NCBI GenBank assembly: GCA_033980235.1 | Contig: CM067077.1 | Coordinates: 3,027,972-3,091,971, forward strand | Source of the DNA: Diadema setosum | Lineage: Eukaryota > Echinodermata > Echinoidea > Diadematoida > Diadematidae | Length of the DNA: 64,000 bases | Direction: 5' to 3' | Shown here: positions 37,879 to 50,135 of the stretch, one piece after another | Layout: each line of letters opens with the position of its first letter | How positions within the stretch are numbered: position 1 is the stretch's first letter | Translations under genes and position numbers: made by a program | Notes under the pieces: model-generated | What the model saw: the letters and a program-made list of their open reading frames with translations, nothing else | What the model was told of the DNA's origin: nothing | Database searches by the model: none

Positions 37879-38355
37879 TTAATAATACATGCTATATAAA
37901 CGTAAAGCGCATCAAAACACATGCTTGTATATGCGCTGTACAATTCAGATACAAATACAAACAAACAAATGAATTACAAGTATAACAATCAATCTAATAT
38001 ATACAATAATTAACAAAAAGAGGTTATGAATATTCATCTTGATAATGGAAGACGAAAAAAAAAAAACAGGTTTTCTCTCCATTCCTTTATCATCTCATTC
38101 GCATTACGTGATCGTGTCCTATATAAACCTGTCATGAACCTATAGAGGTGAAAACTATATGCCTAAGCATGAAATACTTTGCTAAGACTATGTAACATGG
38201 AAAGAAACAAACTATTCTTTTTAGTCCGACACGGCGAAATATCGTTTAGTATCTCAATCACGTGTTTATTTAGTTGTTTGTTTTTTGTGTTTTTTTGATT
38301 GCAGGAAGGTTTCCCATGCATTGAAAACCAAATGAAGTAAAGAAGATGCATATAC

Positions 38356-38523
38356 CTTCGCTCCTGCTGCCGATGTACAGAGGGCAAGAAAGAAATCGTC
38401 TGCTATCTTGACATCCTTTAGATATAGAGTCTGAAGGTTTGGCATGGTGCAGATACTCTTGGCGTAAGCCTCTGATGCAGCAGGGGAGATGTCAGGTCCT
38501 CGCCAGTGTTCTATTGATTGGAG
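38356..38523 (-). CDS. LRR array exon, 168 bp (two LRRs)
   Basis: 56 residues, phase 0 at both ends, from LQSIEHWRGPDISPAASEAY to DDFFLALCTSAAGAK; acceptor ...GTTAAG, donor AAG|GTATAT. Concave positions are E5, W7-R8 and Y34, K36-D37. Frame intact. Confidence 0.88.
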
Positions 38524-38599
38524 CTTAACATCAAAATAACATAAGGAATACATTAATGATATGACCATTACAAAAAGATATGACCACATTACTCCAGTT

Positions 38600-38841
38600 C
38601 TCCAATCCCCCCAATGGCTCCCCATAAATAAACGTATCAGCTTTAAATCCTCCTTATTGTTTACAAGATATGTAATAATCTTGCCCATCTTTTCTTAAAG
38701 ATTTGATTTCCTTCTGCTCATCCACTTCAACCCGTTCTCTCCGTTCTTCCTTCACTCTCCAGTTATCACGTGGTCCCCGCACCTATACCCTCAGCGGCTA
38801 CCGGTGATAGGGCTTTTTCTGTTATTTCCCCATCTCTCTGC

Positions 38842-38874
<33 letters not shown>

Positions 38875-39078
38875 ATCTACATTCGTAATTAAGTGTTGAC
38901 AAGTTCAAATCATTATCAAAAACTTATCTGTTTACTCAATCCTAATTTTGTTGCTTTTGTTGTTGCTATTGTTATATCATATGCACATGATGCTGTTTCT
39001 TACCTCATTTTTTTCCGGATTAATGTGCTTATAAACGTCAGCATTACGCGCTATATAAGGAATCAACTTTAGTGTCAT
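38600..39078 (+). mobile_element. CR1/Jockey-like LINE tail in LRR intron
   Basis: Plus-strand ORF2 C-terminal remnant and 3' UTR ending in GCGCTATATAAGGAATCAAC, opposite in direction to the host gene. An A-run (38841-38869) interrupts it. Confidence 0.72.
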
Positions 39079-39531
39079 CAATAATAAATGCTACATTCAT
39101 AACGCGCATCAAAAAACACATGCTTCTATAATTATGCGCTGTACAATTTAGATACAAAATACAAACAAATAAATGAATAACAAGTATAACGATCAATCTA
39201 ATACATTCAGTAATTCACAAAAAGGGGTTATGGATATTCTTCTTAATGATGGAAGATGGAAAAAGCGGATTTTCTTGTCATTTCTTCATCATCTCATTCG
39301 CATTAAGTGATCGTGTCCCATATCAACCTGTCAAAGGTGAACCACTTTGCTAAGACTATGTAACATGGAAAGAAACAGATATTCTTTTTTAGACCAACAC
39401 GGCGAAATATCGTTTAGTATCTCAATCACGTGTTTATTTAGTTGTTTGTTTGTGGTTTTTTTTTTTTTGTTTAATTGCAGGAAGGTTTCCCATGCATTGG
39501 AAATCAAATAAAGCAAAGAAGATGCATATAC

Positions 39532-39699
39532 CTTTGCTCCTGCTGCTGATGTAACAAGGGCAAGAAAGAAATCGTCTGCTATCTTGACATCGACAAGCTC
39601 TAACGTCTGAAGGTTTGGCATGGTGCAGATACTCTTGGCGTAAGCCTCTGATGCAGCAGGGGAGATGTCAGGTCCAGCACTGTGTGTTATTGATTGAAG
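39532..39699 (-). CDS. LRR array exon, 168 bp (two LRRs)
   Basis: LQSITHSAGPDISPAASEAY ... TLELVDVKIADDFF ... VTSAAGAK, 56 residues, phase 0-0, acceptor GGCAAAG, donor AAG|GTATAT. The cleanest match to the array consensus; a good reference copy. Confidence 0.9.
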
Positions 39700-40167
39700 C
39701 TTTGCCGCAAAATAAAAAAGGAATACATTAATGATATGACCATTACAAAAAGATATGACCACATTACTCTGACAAGTTCTCCTATTCCCTCACTGGCTCC
39801 CCAAATATAAACGTATCAGCTTTAAAAATCCTCCTTATTGTTTGCAAGATATGTAATGATCTTTTCTTAAAGATTTGATATCCTTCTGCTCATCAACTTC
39901 AACCCGTTCTCTCCGTTCTTCCTCACTCTCCAGTTATCACGTGGTCCCCGCATATACCCGCAGCGGCTACGGTGATAGGGCTTTTTGGTTATTTTCCCAT
40001 CTCTTTGCAATAAACTCCCTGTTTGCAGACTATTCTTTTTAGTTCAACATGGCGAAAACATTGGTTAGAGTATCTGAATCACGAGTTTGTTTGTTTGTTC
40101 GGTTTTTTTTTTTAAATTGCAGGAAGGTTTCCCATGCATTGGAAACCAAATGAAGAAAAGAAGATAC

Positions 40168-41140
40168 ATTCGTTCCTGCAGCTGATGTAACAAGGGCAAG
40201 AAAGAAATCGTCTGCTATCTTGACATTGACAAGCTCTAACGTCTTAACTCTAAAAAGACTGGGCTATTTTGGTAGCTCGAAAGACTGAGGGGGGAGGGGG
40301 GCTAAAAGCCCCCCCCCCCCCCCCCCCTTAAGATCTCGGCCGTGGATTCCGCGATGATTGCCACGCAAATTTGCACAATGGTAGTGTGCGATGTAATCTA
40401 CTGTACAAGATAGTATATCTAAATTTTCCAAAATGGTCTTCTTTATTGTTATTTTGATTAATTATGCTAATTTATGCGAGAAATCAGACTCTTTGATATA
40501 AATCAGTAAATAAAACTCAAGAAGTGCTCATTTTGGGTCTAATTATTCTTTGTGGCATTCTTAGCAAATGTACTCAAAAAAAAAAATCGGTACCAAAATT
40601 AATTTCTTATTCATTTTATTGTTTCATGAATTTCTTATGTATTTCTTTGTTTTTTAACCTTTTTTTTTCTTTTTTCTTTTAAAAAAATTTGTGGCAGACA
40701 TTTTTTGAAGCATAAAACTACAAAAATAAATTAATTTTAGCCATTGAGAGTAAAAATAAGCATATTTATATGAACCAGGTGGAAAAAAAAAACTCAATTT
40801 GCATTGACTTTGTACACAAAATCACATTTTGAGCCATTTTTGTAGGCCTCACGCGCATGTACATAAAGTTATGTAACTTCAGAACCGTACCCCCGGGCGT
40901 CACAAATTTGGTGTCAAAATGTGCGGGAAACTCGAAAAAAAAAAGTCATAGAGCATCGCGGCGAGAGCATTGCGTGTTGCGGAGTAATCGCGCGAAATGT
41001 CGGGGGGGGGGGGGTCTTTTAGCCCCCCCCCCCCCCGTCTTTTTAGGGTTAAGGTTTGGCATGGTGCAGATACTCTTGAAGTAGGACTCTGATGCAGCAG
41101 GGGAGATGTCAGGTCCATCATGGTGTGTTATTGATTGAAG
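40168..41140 (-). pseudogene. LRR array exon split by piggyBac-like insertion (copy 1)
   Basis: The 5' half (41053-41140) encodes LQSITHHDGPDISPAASESY and CTMPN; the 3' half (40168-40247) encodes TLELVNVKIADDFF...TSAAGTN. Removing the 801-bp element and one 4-bp TTAA leaves exactly 168 bp. Reading through from the 5' half hits a stop inside the element. The donor is also altered, AAT|GTATCT instead of AAG|GTATAT. Confidence 0.88.
40248..41048. mobile_element. piggyBac-like MITE, copy 1
   Basis: TTAA at 40244-40247 and 41049-41052; ends CTCTAAAAAGAC and GTCTTTTTAGGG. Subterminal G-run/C-run pairs occur near both ends. No transposase ORF. TTAA duplication with CCCTAAAAAGAC-type ends is the piggyBac pattern. 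Confidence 0.85.
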
Positions 41141-41217
41141 CTTGGCAGCAACAAAATATAAGCAATACATTAATGATATGACCCTAACAACAAGATATGA
41201 CCACATTCCTCTAGTTC

Positions 41218-41424
41218 TCTAATCCCCCCACTGGTTCCCCATACACCAACGTATCAGCTTTAAAATCCTCCTTATTGTTTACAAGATATGTAATAATCTT
41301 GCCCATCTTTTCTTAAAGATTTGATTTCCTTCTGCTCATCCACTTCAACCCGTTCTCTCCGTTCTTCCTCACTCTCCAGTTATCACGTGGTCCCCGCATA
41401 TACCCGCAGCGGCTACGGTGATAG
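41218..41424 (+). mobile_element. LINE tail, 5' piece, broken by the 6.6-kb element
   Basis: The frame reads SFCSSTSTRSLRSSSLSSYH as in the other tails and resumes at 48033 after the foldback element. Confidence 0.7.
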
Positions 41425-42350
41425 TAGTCCAGCGGATATAGAAAAAATCATGCACTTTATGGTAAAAGCACCATACTTGGTACACATGTACATGATGCCA
41501 ATATAAGTCATTTGTGATATGGAAGCCACTCTGATTCTCCCTTTGGCGGCCATGGCGGCCATTTTTCAAAATGGCCGCCATATGATATAGCAATGCTGCG
41601 TATTTTGGACACTATAAGTCCGATTGTCATGATTCTTGTACCAAAGTATAGGTTTTGAGGGTCAAGGATTCCAATAGAATAATTTTTGAGTGGATAAAAC
41701 CATGGCAACTTACTTCTTGGTGGCCATTTTGAAAAAATATGGCCACCATGTTAGATAAAAACATATCCTTAAAACGTATGGACAAAGGGTCATGACTCTG
41801 GTACCAACATATATGTTTTGGGGTCAAGGATTCCCATAAATTCAACTGTAAGTGAATATGAATCGCTTCATCCTACGTTTTGGCGGCCATTTTAATGAAT
41901 ATGGCTGCCATACATAGAAAATGAATATTGTATATCTTCGGACTCAAAAGATATATAATCACGATTCAAGTGTAAAAGCATAGTTTTGGGTGAAGGTTTT
42001 CAATTTAATGTTTTAGCAAAGTGAATAGGTTCATCACATCCTTTGTTTTGGCGGCCATCTGATAAATATGGCCTCCCTCCAGTTATATAGCGTACGAGTG
42101 TTATGAAAGCGGGATGCCCATTGTCGATTGATTCTGGTGTAAACGTTTGTTTTAGAGTTCAACAATTACTTGTTCACTCATTTTCAGTATTCTAATGTGG
42201 AACATCTGGGCATAGTTGACTTTGGAAGCATTTTGGAAAATATGCTCAACTTCCTTTATAGGATTTCTGTGTGTACAGTATGTGAAAAACATGATCTTCA
42301 CAATTTCATGTCTGAAGTACATATTTCTTAAGATTACACAGTTTCTAGAA

Positions 42351-42600
42351 ATGAAGAGTTTGTTTGCAAAAACCGATAAGTCCATATTTGCCAAATGGAG
42401 ATATTTGCGATTAAAGGTCAAGAAAAATAAAGAGAATAATACGAAAATTTTTGCTTCTTTTCACCACAACTTCAAAAATGTACCCTTATGTGTAGTGACC
42501 AATATATCATTTAAAAGGTATTATTTTGTACTTTATGACAGAGACCGTACTTCAAAATCTTCAAAAATGGACTTATCGGTTTTTGCGAACAAACTCTTCA
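42351..42600. mobile_element. 250-bp MITE, GAAGAGTTTGTTTGCAAAAA type, copy 1
   Basis: Inverted ends of GAAGAGTTTGTTTGC and AACCGATAAGTCCAT with a short body; a second copy is at 62956-63210. The ORF NKLFISRN... here is the repeat itself. Confidence 0.85.
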
Positions 42601-43351
42601 AATATAGACTCTCGCTTTCTCTGGTCCCTGGACCATGGAGTGAAAATCATAGTTTCCAACCAAAAATATAGTTCAAGTTCAATCATAGTTTATTTCCAAT
42701 CAACGAAAATCAAAACGTAATACAAAGTATACATATCATAAAATGATATTGTCTACACTTTTACAAAAGGTTCATGTAATATACGAAATAAATTATATAC
42801 ATCAACATATGTACAATAATCAGAAGGAACGATGCGTATACATGTATACTTCGCGAGCTTTCAGAAAATAACTTCAATTTTGGAAAATAGCGATCCACAA
42901 AAAAGCTAAGCTTGTAGGACGTGGATCCCTAGATAATTGATGAGTAAGCAATATATTATTCAAGTTTGTTTTATTATTTTCTTACAGCATTTATATTGAA
43001 TATAGATTACTTAAGTCGTTTGTAAAAATATAGCTATACGCTGGCTTCGACAATAATAGGAAATAAGTATCAATGCTAATGCCCAGACGGTGTTCATTGA
43101 ACTGGTGTACCGAGAAAATATAAGAAGGACGACACACTCGTACAGACATTCAGTTACCCACACACATATACGACGCGAGACAGTACCGAGAAGAGAGAAG
43201 ACGGTGACAATACAAGTCTACGAGGACAAAGACAGGAAGGAAGAGGAAAGAAGAATAAAGAGAGAAGAGAGGTCTGCATACAGAACACGCCAAGTGCTGC
43301 GACATCAGGACAGGTGAAACCTCAAGCATGAATTAAAACAATTAATTCAGA

Positions 43352-44703
43352 TTATCTAGAATTATAAGTAGATAACAAATGTTTTCTGAATTTGTATTTA
43401 AATGTGAGGAATGAGGGTGAGTCTTTTAAGCTATTATCTAGATTATTCCAAAGTCTGGGTCCGGTATACATAAAGGTATTTTGGGCATGTACGGTTCTCA
43501 TGAATGGAAGATGGAATTCGTTGGATCGTCGCGTAGGATAGTTATGTACATGACTGTTTCGATGAAAAGAGTCGTGAAATATTTTGGGTAAAAAGTTGCT
43601 GTTATAATTAAACATGAACTGACCAAGTTGAAACACATACAAATCTTTTATTTTTAGTATTTCATGGTAAAAAAAACAAAGGATCTGTATGTTCTCGTGT
43701 AGTTAGGTTAAAAACAGTTCTGAGCGCTTTCTTTTGCAATAAAAAAAGTTTATCAAGTAATATCTGATATGTATTACCCCAAGCAAGAATCCCGTAGTTT
43801 AGATACGGTAGTATCAAACTAGAGTAAAGAGTTAATAATGCATATGAAGGAAGATAATATTTTAATCTGTTCATTACGCCAATGTTTCGTGAAATAGTTT
43901 TACATATGCTATCAATATGATTCCTCCATGAAAGCTTGTTATCAACGCAAACACCAAGAAATTTAAAAGTAGAAACTTCTTCTAGGGGAGTAGTATCAAA
44001 TGATATATTTCCCGGGAGGCTATCTAAAGAGTTACTAAAAAGCATAAATTTTGTTTTTTGAATATTAAGTGACAATTTATTTGCGTATATCCATTGTATA
44101 ACCTTTTTTCAGTTCTTCGTTTACTGTTCTTGCTAAGATATTTGGGTCGGGATGGGAAAAGAAAAGGTTAGAGTCATCCGCGAATAATATGAATGATAGT
44201 TTCTCCGAGGATCTATGAAAATCATTGATATAAATAATGAATAACAACGGACCTAGTAAGCTCCCTTGTGGGACACCACATGTTATCGTTTTATTTTGAG
44301 AATCAAAGCCATTGACATGTACAAATTGGGATCTATTTGATAGGTAACTCGTGAACCACTCCAAGGCCTTTCCACGTATGCCATAATGGGATAATTTTGC
44401 GAGAAGTATTCCATGGTTAATCGTGTCAAAGGCCTTGGAGAAGTCCAAGAAGATACCTATCGTGTGTGAAAATGTGTCAAGTGCGTGTGTGACTTTGTCG
44501 ATAAGGGCGAGTAATGCGTGTGTTGTGCTGTGGTTTTCCCTGAATCCAAATTGAAAATTTGAAAATATGTCACAGGTTTTAAGAAAACGTACTGTCCGGA
44601 ACCAAAAATATAATACATCTGTTTTCTTTGGAAATATGACACTAAGTGTGAGAAAACTTCTAAAACTTATTGAGTCACTTTCATACATCAAATGTAAACA
44701 CAC
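43352..44703 (-). pseudogene. Dead non-LTR retrotransposon, reverse transcriptase
   Basis: Minus-strand fragments: FGFRENHSTTHALL, FLDFSKAFDTINH, CGVPQGSLLGPLLFIIYIND and the FADD catalytic motif (RT palm) at 44077-44703; NIQKTKFMLF and STFKFLGVCVDNKLSW (thumb) at 43662-44075; and the typical C-terminal HNYPTRRSNEF...GPRLWNNL...FKYKFRKHLL at 43352-43642. Frameshifts lie near 44105 and 43665, both in short homopolymer runs. It is 5' truncated (no endonuclease seen), of Jockey/CR1-like type. Confidence 0.88.
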
Positions 44704-44779
44704 TACAATTATGTATGTCTGTAAAATCCATGATTGACCAGGCTGTTCTGATACTTACAACTTCACTGAATGTTATACA

Positions 44780-45082
44780 TCAAGTGATAAAGTAAATATA
44801 ATAGGTATTATACATTGTATGATACATCTTTATAGGTTGACATCTAATTGTCATTTGCAGCGTAGTGGGTAAAGAATCGGCCTCATGAAAACAAATCAGA
44901 TCTTCTGCCAAAGTTTTGTATCCCATACCAACATCATTTCTTATATATAGACAAAGCTGGACATGATAGGTTTTTTTTTGTGTGTCATCATCTTGACATA
45001 TGAATATGATGTACTTGGTCCAATCTGTTTCTTTCCTGGGAGCTGGTTTCTCGGTTGAAATGGGCTTTGCTTTTGAAGCCAT
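44780..45082 (-). pseudogene. Fragment of a repeat-borne hypothetical protein
   Basis: A 100-codon minus ORF, MASKAKPISTEKPAPRKETD then DWTKYIIFICQDDD and GMGYKTLAEDLICFHEADSL. It resembles, from memory, the N-terminus of unannotated proteins common in repeats of marine animals (DW...CIICQ...GYKTLAE). The Cys pattern is degraded. Function unknown. Confidence 0.35.
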
Positions 45083-46290
45083 GTTATCCTACAATTAAAT
45101 CCAATTACCAATTACTTAAAAAGATAACATTTTGATGTAAATGTGCTTCACAAAGGTAAAGCAAAAAACTTATGTGTACATTTTTTTTCTAGAAATGTGA
45201 CAAACATTTTTGTTAAATGGATTTGTGCTTGTGAATTTGACCTGTTGATGTATTTGTAAAGAACAAGAACAAGGAAATATCAAATTATCTGTTTCTGTGT
45301 GTAGTTCTACTCTGAATACATTTCATGTTATAGTTGATTTATACATTGATTTTTATCAATGATTTTAGCCTCTTGAACTGAATTTTACATTACCCAAACC
45401 CCAAAGAAATTATACAAATTATTTGATGCATTTGCCATTCTCATATGGAATAAGGACTAAGGTTTCATAGTTCAAAAGCAACTTCTACAGGTAAATGGAC
45501 GATGGGCATTTCAACGCAATTTTATAACGTAACAGCGCCCATCCAAAATATAAACTACAAGAATAATTATGCTAATTTATGAATTTAAGGAAAACCTCAA
45601 TGAAATACAAATTTTGGGGTTCATAATTATTGGAAGATAAAACTGCAGAATAAAATATTCAGTATTTCGATCTTTCTACTTACCGGCACCAGTAGAAATA
45701 CTGAAGACGTTCTCTAAAGCGCACCTGCATCTACATAATTATGCATTAACGTTCATCACCGCCCATCAATGGATGATCAGGAACAATCATTGTTTTGGAT
45801 TGTCAGAGCTCATTTGATTCCTTTATATGATTCCTTATAATTTTGTGTAAGAGTTTTGACAAGGTCATACTATGAAATAATGAACAAGGACTGAGAACTT
45901 CAGAAATCAATAGGTCTTGTATAAGACTGCAATAATCATCTTTTTGTGACTGAAAACTATGACAGTACACTTATTGTACCCTCCTGTCTTTGCATCCAAA
46001 TTGGGGGGGGGGGGGGGGGGAGTCTTCTATTCCATTCTCACCATTTACTCTACCGAACTGATATTCAACATAATTATCTTTATAGTATTCCAGGTATGCA
46101 ACAATTGTACTTATTTGATGTTCAATACCTATACTTGAATAGTGAATGTGATAGAGGTATGGTCAATCAACAACATTCAATGAACAATAAAGAACTAAAC
46201 GCTGCACCAACAAATGAGGTTCATTTGCCAATAATAGGTGAACGATTCTTGTCAATGGGACAATACATATGGCAAGTGAGGGTGCATGAT
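45083..46290. other. Unassigned interior of the 6.6-kb element
   Basis: AT-rich, with a G-run at 46003-46020 and no ORF I trust. Confidence 0.4.
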
Positions 46291-46296
46291 TATATA

Positions 46297-46297
46297 A

Positions 46298-46341
<44 letters not shown>
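46297..46341. repeat. (TA)n microsatellite
   Basis: Alternating TA run next to the MITE that follows. Confidence 0.95.
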
Positions 46342-46345
<4 letters not shown>

Positions 46346-46349
46346 GACC

Positions 46350-46840
46350 TGAATATAAGAACGACCCAAGTCCAATTTTTGGCCAAATTCAGTTTGACAT
46401 GGGAAATTGTAGCTTATGCAAGGACTCATCTTGTGTATAAATGATAAATCCTAATTACCCCCGGAAGTGCCTGAAATGAATGAGTTAAATCTTATATTAA
46501 TGTAAGAATGAAGGACTTGGGTCATTCTTACATTCATATAATAGCGCCCTCTCTCATCCTTCTCTCATCTCTATAGCAGAATATCATGTATATGAATCAA
46601 AGAACGACCCAAGTCCATATGAATCAAAGAACGACCCAAGTCCACCACACAAAATGGCCTCTCCACAATTGATGTAAATGTTAATTGTCATAATAGTATA
46701 TGTTTTAATTTGAATATACAATGTTGCCTTCCCATCACAGTTAAATAGAATATTATTGGACAAATAAAAAAGATATAAAGTTTTTTTTTTAGTTTACTCG
46801 CGATGGTCTTCCATGGACTTGGGTCGTTCTTATATTCATA
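46350..46840. mobile_element. Non-autonomous DNA element, copy 2
   Basis: Inverted relative to the copy at 28987: starts TGAATATAAGAACGACCCAA and ends ACTTGGGTCGTTCTTATATT CA. It contains two adjacent GAATCAAAGAACGACCCAAG repeats near 46595-46640, an internal amplification of the end motif. Confidence 0.85.
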
Positions 46841-47340
46841 TACTCATATATATATATATATGGTGGCCCCTCAGAAAACGGAAACGAATATATTTTTTTT
46901 CAAAACCAAAATGAAATTGTCCAATTTGGTTGAGTACGTACTTTTCTTTCTAAACATGTTTTTGTTGATCATTGAATTAATTTCTTACTTTATTTCATCA
47001 AAGCTCAGCAACGGAGACTACCCAACAATTGAAGGTGAATTTTCGACAATAATCCTATTCAAGCATTCCACATTGTGATATGCGGCCTCAATTCTTTGTT
47101 AGTCTCCCAAGGCAGTGGCTTTTGTTCGATGCTGAAATTTGTTGAATTGAGCTAAGAAATTTACACTCGACCCGTCTTTACAAAAACATCTGTAGAATAA
47201 AAAATACTCTACCAAATAGAATAATTTTGGTGTCATTCTTCTTCTAGATAGATTCTCTATAACTTTATGTCATTCATTTTTGCATAAAGTAATGCAAATG
47301 TGCAAATTATTTGCAAAAACTCGCGTTTCCATTAATTCTA
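46841..47340. other. Unassigned interior of the 6.6-kb element
   Basis: Short (TA)n at 46847-46861 and AT-rich DNA; (TG)n at 47357-47391 follows. Confidence 0.4.
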
Positions 47341-48221
47341 GGCCACACTGTATATAATGTGTGTGTGCGTGTGTGCGTGTGTGTGTGTGTATGCATACTC
47401 TATGTAGTGCGGCAGTCATATTTATCGAAATGGACCTGAAAATAAGATGTGTTAGTTCTATTCATCAGCAAATGCTTGTTTAAAATCATTGACCCCCATT
47501 AGTTTCAAAGACGAACAGTATAGTATATATTGCGGTGGCCATGTTTTAAAATGGCAGCCAAAATATAGGATGTGATGGTTCTACACGAAAAGATGTATCC
47601 ATTTAAATAATTGAACCTCAAAAACATATTATTATTGTACCAGAATCATAAAGATGCATCCATTGGTTTTAAAGATGTATGAATAGAATGTAGAGCGGCA
47701 GCCATGCTTTTTTTCAAAATGGCCGCTAATAAGTAGGTTGCCATGGTTTTATCCTCTCAAAAATTATTTTATTGGAATCCTTGACCCTCAAAACCTATAC
47801 TTTGGTACAAGAATCACGACAATCGGACTTGTAGTCTCCAAAATACACAGCATTGCTAAATCACATGGCGGCCATTTTGAAAAATGGCCGCCACGGCCGC
47901 CACAGGCAGAATCAGAGTGGCTTCCATATCAGAAATGACTTGTATTGGCATCATGTACACATGTACCAAGTATGGTGCTTTTACCATAATGTGCATGATT
48001 CACCCTATATGTGTTCTATATCCGCTGGACTATAGGGCTTTTTGGTTATTTCCCCATCTCTTTGCAATAAACTCCCTGTTTGCAGACTATCCTTTTTAGT
48101 TCAACACGGCGAAAACATTGGTTAGAGTATCTGAATTACGAGTTTGTTTGTTTGTTCGGTTTTTTTTTAATTGCAGGAAGGTTTCCCATGCATTGGAAAC
48201 CAAATGAAGAAAAGAAGATAC

Positions 48222-49160
48222 ATTCGTTCCTGCAGCTGATGTAACAAGGGCAAGAAAGAAATCGTCTGCTATCTTGACATTGTCAAGCTCTAACGTCTTA
48301 ACTCTAAAAAGACTGGGCTATTTTGGTAGCTCGAAAGACTGAGGGGGGGGGGGGCTAATAGCCCCCCCCCCCCCTTAAGATCTCGGCCGTGTGTGCGATG
48401 TGTAGTGTCCGATGTAATCTACTGTACAAGATAGTATATCTAAATTTTCCAAAATGGTCTTCTTTATTGTTATTTTGATTAATTATGCTAATTTATGCGA
48501 GAAATCAGACTCTTTGATATAAATCAGTAAATAAAGCTCAAGAAGTGCTCATTTTGGGTCTAATTATTCTTTGTGGCATTCTTAGCAAATGTACTCACAA
48601 AAAAAATTCGGTACCAAAATTAATTTCTTATTCATTTTATTGTTTCATGAATTTCTTATGTATTTCTTTGTTTTAAACCTTTTGGCTTTTTCTTTTTTCT
48701 TTTAACAAAATTTGTGGCAGACATTTTTTGAAGCATAAAACTACAAAAATAAATAAATTTTAGCCATTGAGAGTAAAAATAAGCATATTTATATGAACCA
48801 GGTGAAAAAAAAAACAAACTAAATTTGCATTGACTTTGTACACAAAATCACATTTTGAGCCATTTTCGGCCTCACGCGCATGTACATAAAGTTATGTAAC
48901 TTCAGAACCGTACCCCCGGGCGTCACAAATTTGGTGTCAAAATGTGCGGGAAACTCGAAAAAAAAAAGTCATAGAGCATCGCGGCGAGAGCATTGCGTGT
49001 TGCGGAGTAATCGCGCGAAATGTCGGGGGGGGGGTCTTTTAGCCCCCCCCCCCCCCGTCTTTTTAGGGTTAAGGTTTGGCATGGTGCAGATACTCTTGAC
49101 GTAGGACTCTGATGCAGCAGGGGAGATGTCAGGTCCATCATGGTGCGTTATTGATTGAAG
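48222..49160 (-). pseudogene. LRR array exon split by piggyBac-like insertion (copy 2)
   Basis: Same arrangement as copy 1: 5' half LQSITHHDGPDISPAASESY, 3' half TLELDNVKIADDFF. Removing the 767-bp element plus one TTAA leaves 168 bp. The donor is the same altered AAT|GTATCT. Shared insertion point and shared lesion imply duplication of an already disrupted module. Confidence 0.88.
48302..49068. mobile_element. piggyBac-like MITE, copy 2
   Basis: TTAA at 48298-48301 and 49069-49072; CTCTAAAAAGAC left end, GTCTTTTTAGGG right end. Differs from copy 1 by small deletions. Confidence 0.85.
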
Positions 49161-49238
49161 CTTTGCAGCAACAAAATATAAGCAATACATTAATGATATG
49201 ACCCTTACAACAAGATATGACCACAATTACTCTAGTTC

Positions 49239-49690
49239 TCTAATCCCCCCACTGGTTCCCCATACACCAACGTATCTGCTTTAAAATCCTCCTTATTGTT
49301 TACAAGATATGTTATAATCTTGCCCATCTTTTCTTAAAGATTTGATTTCCTTCTGCTCATCCACTTCAACCCGTTCTCTCCGTTCTTCCTCACTCTCCAG
49401 TTATCACGTGGTCCCCGCATATACCCGCAGCGGCTACGGTGATAGGGCTTTTTGGTTATTTCCCCATCTCTTTGCAATAAACTCCCTATTTACATTCGTA
49501 ATGGAAAAGTTGATAAGTTCAAATCATTGTTGGAAACTAATCTGTTTACTCAACCCTAATTTTGTTGTTCTTGTTGTTGCTATTGTTATATCATATGCAC
49601 TTAATAATGTTTCTTACCTCATTTCTTTCCGGATTAATGTGCTTAGAAATGTCAGCACTACGCGCTATATAAGTAATCAAGTTTAGTGTC
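49239..49690 (+). mobile_element. CR1/Jockey-like LINE tail in LRR intron
   Basis: Frame SFCSSTSTRSLRSSSLSSYH, then the GCGCTATATAAGTAATCAAG end. Contains the uninterrupted GATAGGGCTTTTTGG that is the empty site for the 6.6-kb element. Confidence 0.75.
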
Positions 49691-50135
49691 ATCAATAATA
49701 AATGCTAAATCCATAAAGCTTATCATAACGCATGCTTTTATGTGCGCTGTACAATGGAGATACAAAATATAAACAAACAAATGAATGACAAGTATAACAA
49801 TCAATCTAATACATACAATAATTAACAAAAAGGGGTTATGAATATTCATCTTGATGATGGAAGACGGAAAAACAGGTTTTCTTTTCATCCCTTCATCATC
49901 TCATTCGCATTACGTGATCGTGTTCCATATCAACCTGTCATAAACGTATAAAGGTGAAAACTACAAACATGAAATACTTTGCTAAGACTATGTAACATAG
50001 AAAGAAACAGACTATTCTTTTTAGTTCAACACGGCGAAAACATTGGTTAGTATCTGAATTACGAGTGTGTTTGTTTGTTCGTTTTTTTAAATTGCAGGAA
50101 GTTTTCCATGCATTGGAAACCAAATGAAGAAAAGA

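Larger units (their letters stand above)
41425..48032. mobile_element. 6.6-kb foldback element with nested insertions
   Basis: The ends TAGTCCAGCGGATATAG and CTATATCCGCTGGACTA are inverted, and TAG is duplicated at 41422-41424 and 48033-48035. The unoccupied sequence GATAGGGCTTTTTGG survives at 49441. Arms (about 41425-42110 and 47340-48032) are inverted copies made of units near 165 bp, each with a GGCGGCCAT/ATGGCCGCC block. Inside are a MITE (42351), a dead LINE (43352-44703), an ORF fragment (44780-45082) and a second MITE (46350). Confidence 0.85.

Noticed and set aside
41548..47900. GGCGGCCAT blocks as YY1 sites
   Set aside because: They read ATGGCCGCC rather than the YY1 form ATGGCGGC, and recur as part of the foldback arm unit.
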